A DNA stretch of 64,000 nucleotides from Planoprotostelium fungivorum. Taxonomy: Eukaryota; Evosea; Variosea; Cavosteliida; Cavosteliaceae. The position numbers and the translations under genes are program-made. Shown here piece by piece: positions 22,647 to 32,732 of the stretch. The stretch lies in contig MDYQ01000105.1 in assembly GCA_003024175.1 (NCBI GenBank), positions 26,889 to 90,888 on the forward strand, read 5' to 3'. The notes beneath the pieces are model-generated. The model saw only the letters and a list, made by a program, of their open reading frames with translations. It ran no database searches and was not told the origin of the DNA. The number at the start of each line of letters is the position of its first letter. The stretch's first letter is position 1.

Positions 22647-23653
22647 CTACTTATCTATTGGAACACAACCTGCTGATGGATCCACTCGTGGATCAGCCAA
22701 TAGCGCTCGCGCTGTGTTGCTACCTGGCGCATGTCTGATGGCGTACTGGTCGTCTACTGATGGATCTACACGAGGATCGGTCAACAGCAGCTGCACTATC
22801 GTGGCACGTCCTCTAAATGCTGCCCTCCTGATAGGCTTCTGATTGTGTACGGATGGATCCACACGAGGATCAGCCAAAAGTAGCCGCACCACTTCAAGAT
22901 GTCCTCTTGAGGCTGCCTTCCTGATGGCCTCGTTGTCTTTTGCTGATGGATCCACACGAGGATCAGACAAAAGTAGCCGTACCATTTCATGAAGTCCCTT
23001 TGATGCTGCACTCCTGATGGCCTCGTTGTCTTCTGCTGATGGATCCACACGAGGATCAGACAAAAGTAGTCGCACCACTCGATCTCGTCCCTCTGATGCT
23101 GCCTTCCTGATGGCCTCGTTGTCGTCTGCTGTTGGATCCACTCGAGGATCGCTCAAGAATAGCCGTACCACTTCGTCGTGATCTCCTCCGATTGCCATTC
23201 TGACGGCCACGTTGTCTCTTGCTGTTGGATCCACTCGAGGATCGCTCAAGAGTAGTCGTACGATCTCGGTTTGACCATAAATAGATGCCATTTTGATTGG
23301 CTGATTCTCTCGTAAAGATGGATCTAGCCCTCTGCTAGTCAAGAGGAAGCGAACAGAGTCTACCTTGCAGCCTCTCACAGCCATAAGCAGATCGTCGTCG
23401 GTCAGCCAGTCAGTGAAGCCGTCCACTGACGTTGTCAGAAGAGAGAACAGTTTGTGACATCTTCTTCACCAATGTCCTTCCACAGCTTGCACGTGCTGCG
23501 AAGGAGAGCAAACTTCCTCCTCCTTGTGTTGTGTGACTCAGAAGAATCCAGAGTCCAGCTCTGATGTAGCTGGACCTGCGGTTCGATACCTCTGTTGAGC
23601 GCAGCGTGTAAGATGACTCGTGTGATGTCGTGACTGGTGATTATCCCGTTCAT
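22647..23653 (-). CDS. Ankyrin family copy C: F-box-like N-terminus plus 31-residue repeats
   Basis: Exon 1 (23653-23470, 184 nt) starts MNGIITSHDITRVILHAALN and ends TCKLWKDI. The intron 23469-23426 (44 nt, GTGAAG...CAG) is removed; exon 2 starts VDGFTDWLTDDDLLMAVRGC and runs to the stop at 22647, giving about 320 residues. There are eight VDPSA-type units, the shortest intact member. The tail after VDPSAGCV matches no other copy, so it is probably 3'-truncated. The TCKLWKDI segment recalls the end of an F-box (R.VCK.W..I), but I cannot prove that homology. The 5' flank (23654-23760) is homologous to that of copy K. Function unknown; a substrate-binding scaffold is the reasonable guess. Confidence 0.8.
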
Positions 23654-23659
23654 GGTTTT

Positions 23660-25045
23660 CTGCCGATTAGAAAGAAGAGATGAGCTGCGTGTGCAAGAAG
23701 GTGTTGTGAGAGGATTTGTGGTATGGCAGCGATCCTTCCTTGATTCTTGACTCTTTGCGTTCCTCCCACGCGGAACCGGGGGGGAGGTGACGGCCTATAA
23801 AATACAAAATTTACACTCCGCCGGCACCAGCAGACCTCTCCTCTGAACGCTCTCAACCTACCACTACGGTGAGTCTGATGTGATGTATATATACGTAACA
23901 CAGGAAACGTAACACAGACCGATCTTACGTCCATATGTAGTGATGTGCCCTCTCCATTCGGTGAGTTACCTGCACTGATGGTTCTGTCTGACTCCTCATA
24001 TAGCTCAAGCGCGTCTCGATTGTCTGACTGGGTCACATTCCTCAGTCAGGCCTTCAGTGGCTGAGCTCCTTGCCGTCCTCGAGAACCTTAACACGGTGAA
24101 TTTCCCTGTCTCTTTGTGGTGGAGTCACTTTTTCATCATTTCTTGGCTGTGCATTTCAGACCATCATGGGATTCTAATGCCATCTGAACCGACAGTCAAC
24201 GTCGCATAGAGACTGAACTACACGAGGTGAGATTACACCAACCATCATTGCACAGGTTCATCCTTCTGCCCATGGACTGGAGGATTCAACTAAGCAGTGC
24301 ACAGCAAACAACACACCAAAAGACGCACGCCGAACGATGCATGCCGAGCCGGTGCATGATGAGCCATTCAACCACCTTCCCTGGACTCTTGAGGTAGGAG
24401 ATACTGTGGAAGTTTAACTCACTTCACATCATCTGCACATCGTGATGACGATGAACAAGATAGACATTCAAGACATCCAGCATCACATCTTCCTTTCACA
24501 ACTTCTGAGAAGAAAAGAGAGGAAGAGATGACAGAGCCATCGAGGACGTGGTAGAAGGAGACGAGACCGAGATCTTACATGATTCGTAGAAGGATAAAGC
24601 GGGTGCCATACAAAGACGAATGCAGAATTTGAATGTTTATCTCTCTGTGACAAACAGATGTCCGACAGTCATCTCTACTCTTTCCTTCTTTTCGCTTTTA
24701 TACTCTTCTTTCAGCTTCTGCAGCGTGTGAGCTGCTTCTCTCTTGTCACTCTCTTCATCCTTCATTGTGTCTGTCTCATCTTCACAATCGACTTCGACTG
24801 ATCATCATCACGCAGACACTTGATGTTCATCAGATCCACCGGATGACTCTCATCATCCAATTGATGTGCTTGATCTGTCATTGTCCTCTCCCTTTCTCTC
24901 ATCTTCTCTTCTTCTTCAATGTCTACTCCTCGTTTCTATCACAAATCATCTCTTTGTATTTTCTTCTGAATGACTCCGCGAGTTTTCTTCTGAATGGCTC
25001 CGCGCTTTTTGCTCAGATCACAGCCACCACAAATCATCAGACAAG
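23660..25045. other. Intergenic region with splice-like signals and part of a dispersed repeat
   Basis: 23660-23760 is the 5' flank of copy C. Between about 23830 and 24270 four GTGAG...AG intron-like segments follow one another on the plus strand, but the pieces between them do not join into a convincing protein. From about 24615 to 24780 the sequence matches the dispersed repeat of 41450-41600. 24966-25015 is the 5' flank shared with copy K in inverse orientation. No gene is supported here. Confidence 0.4.
24615..24900 (+). repeat. Dispersed T/C-rich repeat, copy 1
   Basis: Contains GCAGAATTTG, then CATCTCTACTCTTTCCTTCT, then TATACTCTTCTTTC, CAGCGTGTGAGCTG, CTTCATTGTGTCTGTCT and finally TGTCCTCTCCCTTTCTC. 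The same words in the same order occur at 26990-27065 (start only), 41445-41790 and, inverted, 59500-59700. It always lies next to an ankyrin-family gene. Confidence 0.7.
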
Positions 25046-26782
25046 ATGAGCGGGATAATCACCAGTCACGATGTCACACAAGTCATCTTACACGCTGTGC
25101 TCAACAGAGACGTCGAACCGCAGGTTCATCTAAACCGAAAGAGGAAACAATCCTGCCCTGAGTCACACAACACAAGGAGGAAACAGTTTGCTCTCCTTCG
25201 CAGCACGTGCAAGTTGTGGAAAGGCATCGGTGAGAAGACAAGCAATGTTTCCTCTCCCCTGACGACATTAGTGGACGGCTTCACTGACTGGCTGACCGAT
25301 GATGATCTGTATCTGGCCGTCACTCGCCGCAAGATAGATTCTGTTCGCTTCCTCTTGACTCGCAGAGAGCTGGATCCATCAGCACAAGACAACAGGGCCA
25401 TTATGGTGGCAGCTAGAGATAATTACACTGAGATGGTGCAGCTGCTTTTGTCTGATGACCGTGTGGATCCGTCTGCGTCCAATAACCAGCTCATTATGAT
25501 TTCAACTGGGAGAATTGAGACGATGGCGCTACTCTTATCCGATCCTCGTGTGGATCCATCAGCAAACCATCAGAGGGTCATCAGATATGCATCGCAGAGT
25601 GGATGTTCAAATACAGTGCAGTTACTCTTGGCCGACCATCGTGTGGATCCATCAACAGAAGACAACGAGGCCATCAGGAAGGCAGCATCAGATGGACATC
25701 ATGAAGTGGTGCAGCTACTCTTGACCGACCATCGTGTGGATCCGTCGGCAAGTGACAACGAAGCCATCATAGAGGCTGCAGCACAAAATCATACTGCCGT
25801 TGTGAGGGCTCTACTTTCTCATCCGCTGATTGATTCTTTTGCGCGGAATCATATGGCCATCAGAAGAGCATCAAAGAAAAACAGACAATGGGAAGTTGTG
25901 ACGCTGCTCTCGGGTCGCGAGTTGCAAGAAGCTTGGGGACTAGACCTCTACACACAAACAAGTGAGATGGAGCGCAGAAACAACTACGGAGCTATCGAGC
26001 AGCTCTTGCTGTCACATCCGCTTGCCGATCCATCCGTCATAGACAACTGCACTATCCGTTATGCTTCAGACAGAGGCCTTATCAAGTTGGTACAGACACT
26101 GATGTCCAACCCTCGTGTGGATCCGTCAGCAAGAGACAACGAGGCCATCAGATGGGCAGCACGGGACGGCCGTCGTGACATGGTAGAGCTTCTCTTGACC
26201 GACCCACGTGTGGATCCATCAGCAAGAAACAGCGAGACTATCAGGGGGGCAGCATTCAACCTGTGTCATGAAGTAGTAGAGCTTCTCTTGACCGACTCTC
26301 GTGTGGATCCATCAGCAGAATGGAACGCGGCCATCAGGGACGCAGCATTACTAGGACGATACCAAATGGTACGGCTACTCTTGGCTGATCCTCGTGTGGA
26401 TCCGTCAGCGAGAGGCAACGAGGCTTTCAGGCATGCAGTCTCACACGGACGTCATCACGTATTGCGGCTACTCTTGGCTGATCCTCGCGTGGATCCATCA
26501 GAAGGGGAGAACGAGGCCATTCGATTTGCAGAAGACCCCGGCACAGTGCGAGTGCTGTTGGCCGATCATCGAGTGGATCCAACGGCACAAGACAACAGGG
26601 CCATTGAGAGAGCAGTACAAAGAGACCATGTTGAGGTCTTGCAGCTTCTGCTGTCTCATCCTCTCGTGGGTCCGTTCAAACAGAACAGCAACATCATGCG
26701 ATTGGCTTTGCAGAGAGGACACAAGGAGATAGTGCAGCTGCTGACAGATCATAATGAGCACAAGTCAGCTGAAGAGAAGTAG
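25046..26782 (+). CDS. Ankyrin family copy D (intact)
   Basis: The frame is open from start to stop, but homology with the other copies puts an intron at 25230-25271 (GTGAGAAG...TTAG), which is 42 nt and stop-free; spliced length is about 564 residues. Exon 1 (MSGIITSHDVTQVILHAVLN to TCKLWKGI) is F-box-like. Exon 2 starts VDGFTDWLTDDDLYLAVTRR and has 14 repeat units. After unit 6 a non-repeat module (WGLDLYTQTSEMERRNNYGA) replaces part of a unit and is followed by LSHPLADPSV, as in H, K and L. The C-terminus is LLTDHNEHKSAEEK. The conserved 3' element (AACTGATCTGTCGTAC) lies about 25 nt after the stop. No transmembrane or catalytic motif is seen. Confidence 0.85.
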   Translation: MSGIITSHDVTQVILHAVLNRDVEPQVHLNRKRKQSCPESHNTRRKQFALLRSTCKLWKGIGEKTSNVSSPLTTLVDGFTDWLTDDDLYLAVTRRKIDSVRFLLTRRELDPSAQDNRAIMVAARDNYTEMVQLLLSDDRVDPSASNNQLIMISTGRIETMALLLSDPRVDPSANHQRVIRYASQSGCSNTVQLLLADHRVDPSTEDNEAIRKAASDGHHEVVQLLLTDHRVDPSASDNEAIIEAAAQNHTAVVRALLSHPLIDSFARNHMAIRRASKKNRQWEVVTLLSGRELQEAWGLDLYTQTSEMERRNNYGAIEQLLLSHPLADPSVIDNCTIRYASDRGLIKLVQTLMSNPRVDPSARDNEAIRWAARDGRRDMVELLLTDPRVDPSARNSETIRGAAFNLCHEVVELLLTDSRVDPSAEWNAAIRDAALLGRYQMVRLLLADPRVDPSARGNEAFRHAVSHGRHHVLRLLLADPRVDPSEGENEAIRFAEDPGTVRVLLADHRVDPTAQDNRAIERAVQRDHVEVLQLLLSHPLVGPFKQNSNIMRLALQRGHKEIVQLLTDHNEHKSAEEK

Positions 26783-27358
26783 ATGGATGACAAGAGAGAT
26801 ATAAACTGATCTGTCGTACATCTCCTCTCTTCGACTTCTTCTCGGTCACTTATACACCCGGTGTGAAAGACAATCTGCCCCTGTTACAACACTCCCAATG
26901 GCAATATGTCATCGTGTTGATTGACTCTGCGACATCTATTTTGCCCTATTGTGCATCAGAATGCGTGATATGACTCCTCATGTGATATGAAAGGGTGCAG
27001 AATTTGATTTGTTCCTCTGTGGCTGATGATCATCTCTACTGTTTCCTTCTTTTCGCTTATATGAACTGTTTCCCCGTTATCAGCGTGATCGAAGTTGATG
27101 TGATGTAGTGACGTTTTGAATGGAAAGATGCCTTCATGACACAAGGATCGGCCAAAGAAGCTAATTTTCTCTTCCAGAAGTCTGTAAATTTGAACAGGGA
27201 GCTGAGATGGAGATCGTCGAATAAACGAAGAACACCTCTCTATTCTCAGCACCAAAGCTGATCACCTGCGCTGGCGTGAGAATATCTGTAGTAGGACCTT
27301 GACATCTCACGTGATGTCTCGCGGTAGATTTCGGTTTTCGGAGTCTCGGCATCCCGAG
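26783..27358. other. 3' flank of copy D and promoter side of the Zn2Cys6-PAS gene 2
   Basis: 26783-26830 is the family 3' element. 26990-27065 is a partial copy of the dispersed repeat (GGGTGCAGAATTTG..CATCTCTACTG..CCTTCTTTTCGC). The rest, to 27358, shows no gene and must include the promoter of the next gene. Confidence 0.5.
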
Positions 27359-28743
27359 ATGGAGTTTTCTCATGTTCGAACAAGGCAGATAGACACCATG
27401 GACGATCTGTACCTCAACTTCTGCGACGAGATCCTTCCATTCCATCACTTTCCTACCGACAACGCAGATGTCGAAGGTCAGCCTGTAAAATGTGTGGAGA
27501 CAGCCGTCGCGAAGCCAACACCCATCACCTGTGCGGAATGCCGAAAGAGCCACGTGATGTGTGATTCAGAGAGTGAGGCTGATTCATACATTCACCTCAC
27601 GTTAATGTCGAATAGACAGACCGTGTTTTCGATGCAAAGCGAAGGGATTGAATTGTGTGGACGCGAAGGTGATACGACGAAGAAGTGCCAAGGTTAAGAA
27701 GACAGTGGCTGGCGATGTAACCAATCAAGCACAGTCACCAGTAATCTCACCTGCAGAAACATCACCTCGTTTGACTGGATCAGGTGGAGAGACCTCATAC
27801 ATGGAAACGGGCGACTCATCATCGCCTTCAGAATTGACCATCGATCGAAATGAATTGTGGAGAACTTTGCTACCGGGAGAAGAGAGTTCACCTCCTTCTC
27901 TGTACGTCATTCCCTCACAAGAAGCCGAAGACATCTCCAGCACTCTGAAAAACTCGTGAGCGTCATCTTGAAGAACATCACCTCTCAAGCTCACATCATG
28001 TCGTCAGGGGTCACCCTGGGATTACTCCTGAACTGGCTCGCAAGTTTGAGAAATTCACCACACAAGTGAGAGCGACGTGATGTTCTTCAAGATGATGCTC
28101 ACACGTTCCAGTTGATGCAGATGAGAAAATTCATCACACCACAGCAGAAAGAGAACATGAGAATCGATTTCGAGGGCCAACTCGAGGTATGCCATTCCTC
28201 CATCGCGAGATAATCACGCGACATCGTTGTCACATCATCTCATGTCTTTGCAACAGAAGAGTAAAATCATGGCGACAGAATCGGATGTTCCCACCATCAT
28301 CTGGGAACGCAGCTTCATCGTCCATCACGTCAATCGGTCGGCGTCCGACCTCTTTGGTTGGGAACCCGTTCTTCCCTCTAAAGATTTCGAGTCTCTCTTC
28401 CGAGTGAGACATCCAATCACATCATTGTCATCAGACACAATCGATGGGAAGATCGCGATGGTGATTGACGCATGAGACAGATCTTTTCGAAAGAGGCGGG
28501 GTCGCTGATCGGTGACCATGCGATCAGAGCACATGAATCTCATTTTCACGAGAAAGCTTATTTTCGGGCTGGAATCCGAAACGTGAAGGTTTGTCTTTAC
28601 TGATGCGGCCCGCCATGACGATGATGTGAGCTGATGGAAGGCAGGATGAGCAGTACAGGATGGCGAATATGGTGTATACGATCAAGAAAGATGTGTTGGG
28701 GCTGCCCCAGTTGTACGTACTTCAAATCCTGCCCGATATGTGA
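27359..28743 (+). CDS. Zn2Cys6 zinc-cluster protein with PAS domain, copy 2 (ERT1/AcuK-like)
   Basis: Start MEFSHVRTRQIDTMDDLYLN (a second Met at 27397 is possible). The zinc cluster is spliced: CAECRKSHVMCDSE joins RPCFRCKARGIELCVDA across an intron at about 27570-27618, followed by a basic RRRSAKVKK. A Ser/Pro/Thr-rich middle follows (27700-27955). After short exons (ITPELARKFEKFTTQ; QMRKFITPQQKENMRIDFEG) comes the PAS segment VPTIIWERSFIVHHVNRSAS then DLFGWEPVLPSKDFESLF (about 28285-28405), then AYFRAGIRNVK, RMANMVYTIKKDVLGLP and QLYVLQILPDM. It is the paralogue of 11943-13501. A nuclear, sequence-specific transcription factor is likely; ligand and targets are unknown. The stop lies in TGAATAAA. 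Confidence 0.82.
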
Positions 28744-28925
28744 ATAAAACTCCTATAGAAACAGTCTCTTCGTACCACGTGAAACATCTGACGCATCACG
28801 ATGAATCGTATATCATTCCACAGTGATCCATGCGATCTGAAAGTCTGTCCATCCAATCACGATGACGATCGATCGGGATGACGATGGCGAAAGAGACATA
28901 TCTAGTCGTTACATCTTTATCTTAA

Positions 28926-29315
28926 TTACGCCTGTGCACCGAAGAGAAATCCGATCATGAGGATCGTGCAGCCGCTGATGACGGTATAGAAGACGGCCGT
29001 CTTCCAGTTCATTCTGACGAAGAGAGGGTCCAACAAGTTGATCCACGGACTGACCAACAGGGCCATGCTCATGTCACTGACGCCGACCAAGAAAGAAGTG
29101 ATGGGGACGATGGGCAGCAGTAAGATCATGATCACGATCAGCCCGGCGCGATGAGACCAGAAATGGACTTTGTTGACCAGTCGGGTGATTGGGTCGTTTG
29201 GTTTGTAGCTCAAGAGTTTTTCTGACTTCTCCCAGTCGAAGTCCTTATCTCCCCTCTCCATTGCCTCTAAATCGACGAGTGACGGTGTAGCAGTCTGTGT
29301 GGTGTAGTGACCCAT
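28926..29315 (-). CDS. Small membrane protein, copy 2 of a two-copy family
   Basis: From the Met at 29315 the product is about 129 residues (MGHYTTQTATPSLVDLEAME); the frame is open further upstream to 29492, which would add 59 basic residues. The conserved part is FDWEKSEKLLSYKPNDPITR, LVNKVHFWSHRAGLIVIMIL, LLPIVPITSFLVGVSDMSMA and RMNWKTAVFYTVISGCTILM. At least three hydrophobic helices. It matches copy 1 at 5134-5664 in order and spacing. The polar N-terminal region is not conserved. Function unknown. Confidence 0.75.
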   Translation of the reverse strand: MGHYTTQTATPSLVDLEAMERGDKDFDWEKSEKLLSYKPNDPITRLVNKVHFWSHRAGLIVIMILLLPIVPITSFLVGVSDMSMALLVSPWINLLDPLFVRMNWKTAVFYTVISGCTILMIGFLFGAQA

Positions 29316-29655
29316 GTTGTATAGCTGTTTTGTCTGTTGGTGTGCTGTGAGAGAAGTGAATGGTGGACTCCGCTCAGTTTGTTCTTCAACTTTCACGAAG
29401 GATTTTTGTTTTCGTGTTCTGTGTTGAAATTCGCAATCTTTTTTCACTAACTTCTCGTCGTATTGGTATCTGATCTTACAAAGTTGAACCAATACGAAAG
29501 GAGGCTGAAAGGAGGCTGTTCTTCTGCTTCTTCTCTGGCACAGAGTCGTGCGGACGTTTTTCTTTCACACAACACATCATCATCCATTCTAAACATTCTT
29601 TATCGACCCGCTCATCAGAACCCCACTGACGCTTTCGGTATCTGCTCGTCATCAG

Positions 29656-30961
29656 TCACCTCTTCATCATCACTCCCTCCACCTTCTTCGTGATCTCTCG
29701 CACGGCGTTGAACAAGCTGTGGATGGACTCCTTGTCCGTGGCCACCAGCGGATAGATGTGTACCGATTTATTTGTGTTCTGGTTCCTCCCCGTAAATTTG
29801 TTCTGCAAGAAGTGCATCGCTTTATTATAATTGAGTCCACCCGTGTACTCTGGAAAGCAGACCTGACATCACCATCATCATCTCACATCACACGTGATGT
29901 CTTCACCTTCAGATCTACCTTCTCCACTTTCTCTTTGAACAGATCCTCCTTATTGAAGAGGAGGACGACCGACGTGCTGTTGAACCATTGTGAGTTGCAG
30001 ATGTCCGTGAATAATTTTAAAGACTCTTGCAGCTTGTAAGAGCACTGTCCATTTTCTACGGGCAAGTCGTATTCATTGATGGCCACACAGAAGAGGACGA
30101 GTGTCACGTTTTCGAAGCAGTGTATCCATTTGGATCTCTCGCTCCTCTGTCCACCGACATCGATCAATCTGCATCATACGATCAACGGATACGTAAAGAT
30201 GACGTCTTCACCTGAAACTTGAACCCTCCACGATGAACTGCGTCTCGTTGACTCCGACGCTCTTGGCTCGCATGCGAAAGAGATCAGAATCATCTGGGAT
30301 GTAATCTGGGGCGGCGATACGAGAAGCATGCTCGAACCAACTGTCACGTGGGTCAATCCAAACGAGTGAGAAGAGACGGACTCACTATCGAACAGAGTCC
30401 ACGACGATTGGAAGATGATATGCCGCCTGGATCTGTGGATCTGCCCACAATTGTGACATAAGATCGGCACCTTTTTGATCGAAACTGGTTGCGTCGATTT
30501 GGTCGAAGGCTTCAGCGGCCTCCTATGCGGTGGTGTGAGCGATATGATACGACAGAGATGATCTCACCTTGGCACTGATCGTCAATCCATTCTCTTGTGC
30601 ACTGTGGATGAGCATCTTCACCGATGAAACGAGATTGTTGTGCACGACCGATTTATAAGCCAATCGCTCCTGCTGAATGTGAGATGGCCGTAGGTGAAAG
30701 ACAAAGGATCAAAATACAATCGAGTGTTCACCCTCTCCGTGAATCCTTCACCATATTGTATGCGAATCTGTCTCTGGATCGTGCTCTTCCCGGCTTCACC
30801 GGCACCTGCAGCATTGAGTGGCTGAACGCTTCACACGGCCGCTCACCCAGCAGGAGCAGTTTAGACTCTAAAACCTGACGACCTCGCTCTTCCGATAGAG
30901 TTTGATCGATCAGTTTCGCTCTGCGAAGTGATTGTGAGTCTCCACCACAGCAGAATGGCAT
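29656..30961 (-). CDS. Heterotrimeric G protein alpha subunit
   Basis: GTP-binding signal transducer below seven-helix receptors. Start MPFCCGGDSQ lacks the Gly2 needed for N-myristoylation but has Cys4/Cys5 for palmitoylation. Exons give LLLLG|GAGEAGKSTIQRQI (P-loop, formed across an intron at about 30850-30800), RLAYKSVVHNNLVSSVKMLI, the helical-domain segment PQIQAAYHLPIVV, DLFRMRAKSVGVNETQFIVE (switch I, Arg kept, T replaced by S), [20 protein letters not shown] (switch II, catalytic Gln kept), VLFCVAINEYDLPVE, VVLLFNKEDLFKEKVEKVDL (NKxD form NKED) and, after an intron, NYNKAMHFLQNKFTGRNQNT and SIHSLFNAVREITKKVEGVM. Length about 350, normal for the family. No C-terminal Cys for pertussis toxin is visible. 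Confidence 0.92.
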
Positions 30962-31069
30962 CACTGAATCAGATGTGTGCTCGTCTCAGTTTCCGTTATA
31001 GCTTCTTTTAATTTTTATCAAATCCACAAAAATTTATTTCGGTTGTGCATGAGATCCATGTTCTGAACA

Positions 31070-32562
31070 TCATGGATACGCTGTGGGCTGTGTGAAATCG
31101 GTGGGATCGAACGTCAGTGCAAAGACAGCCTCCGTCTGTGGGTGAATCTTGATCCAATGAGAGTGGTCCTTCACGTTCGATTCTTTCAAAAGATGTTCAT
31201 CTCCTTCCATCTTGATAGATTCAACACGATGTGGACGCATCGTGCAATTCTCTCACTTTGAATTTGTTCCACAGTGAATCGAGAGATACGTGGAAGGGGA
31301 GACCTCTGATTTCAGCACACTTGGCAACCATCAGGAGAAGAAAATTGTCGTTCGAAAAGTGAACATCTTCTAATTTTCCTTTGATACCAACGATCAAACC
31401 TTCTCTCTTCAGACCTCGCGGTCGTGGATGGATGATGGTGTATCACCCGATCCATCTAAAAACTGTCTTTGGAATGCGGATATGCGATCCATGTGATCGA
31501 CAGAAGAGTCGGATAGCAGCACCGAAGAAATGACCCAGATTGAATGCCAGGCCACAGGGTGTCCCCTCTTGTTGATGTATGTGATGCAATCATCCTTCTC
31601 GTGGAAGTTTTCTCGAACGTCTCGTCTCGTACGCTGTGAATGTCTAAATGAGAGCCAGGGTCGAATGTTCTTGCACTCACCTCGATCTCTTTCTCGATGG
31701 ATGTCTCATTCAGTGACGTCACTGCATCATCTCCTGTAAAAGATGAGGAGACAGGAGGAAAGAAGATGATACCCCGTTTGTACATCTTCAACATGCGAAG
31801 GAGAGCCAACTGCATGAGACCTTGATCGACAGCTCTGAAGTAATCATCACCTTCACTGACTTTCCAACGATCGTCTCCACGAAAGTGGTGAAAGAGGCTC
31901 TTGACGATTTGAAGATAGATCTCATCGTGGTGCGGTGATAGATCTGTAATCATTTGAGTTTCATGCGTCGAACGACTTGATATCTCGACACCTCTCAGAT
32001 AACTCCAAAAGATGAGACACATGGCCGACGAGGAACACCTCGCCGTGTGAGCTGGTCTCTTCTTTATATCGGCTGTCTTCATTCAATGTGACTGTGAGAT
32101 GAATGCAGATCGATCACCTCCCCTCGTTTCGATCTTCCACAGCCTCGCATCTTCTGGTCCACTGAAGAGGAAAGACTCTCTGTTCAAGTTCATCTCGACC
32201 AGATGATCGGCAAGGAGGAGGGCTGCATCTCTGTATTTCAGATCTTTCGTGTAATGAAACAATTTCACGTAGGCGATTCCCATTAGGGAATTATGCCTGT
32301 AGAATTTAAAGAAGTTGACGACGATCCACATACCAGCAGCCATCAGTTCTATAGAGTCAAGGTTGATATATGCAATGAGTTGAGAGGAGAGGAAAGGATA
32401 TCTGTGGAGTCCAGTGTGCGGGTCATAGAGGATATCATTCGGCAGGGGGATGCTCTCTCCTTCTTTGTGGGTGTCTCTCACAGAGTCTACCTATGGCTGT
32501 TACGAAGGAAGTCCAATGATTCCTACAATTTTGATCGCGAGGGCAACATCTGTGCTGCACAT
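31070..32562 (-). CDS. Unrecognised protein, about 390 residues
   Basis: Exon 1 (MCSTDVALAIKI) joins VDSVRDTHKEGESIPLPNDI across a 36-nt intron at about 32526-32491. The main exon continues LYDPHTGLHRYPFLSSQLIA, GMWIVVNFFKFYRHNSLMGI and AYVKLFHYTKDLKYRDAALL, which reads like paired amphipathic helices. A second long exon (about 32050-31740) gives CLIFWSYLRGVEISSRSTHE and RAVDQGLMQLALLRMLKMYK. Further exons give HLDIHSVRDETFEKTSTRRM, HPVAWHSIWVISSVLLSDSS and GLIVGIKGKLEDVHFSNDNF; the last reads MRPHRVESIKMEGDEHLLKE to FDPTDFTQPTAYP. No signal peptide and no motif I can name. AATAAA lies about 30 nt after the stop. Splicing between exons is consistent but not proven. Confidence 0.6.
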
Positions 32563-32732
32563 CTGATGATGTGATGTGATGTGATGTGTCAAACACCTCC
32601 ATTTAATTTCAATCTCAAAAAGAAGTCAAAATTTGTCGTCGAACCTTCACCGGTTGCCCGATCACATCACATCGTCTCACCCTCTACCGCTCGATGTCGC
32701 CACGTTACAAAGAAAAAAACTTTCGATCGTCT

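Noticed and set aside
24765-25049. Plus-strand frame with hydrophobic stretches upstream of copy D
   Set aside because: Composed of the dispersed T/C-rich repeat and the 5' flank of copy D; T-rich sequence gives Leu/Phe/Ser by chance and other copies of the repeat do not keep the frame.
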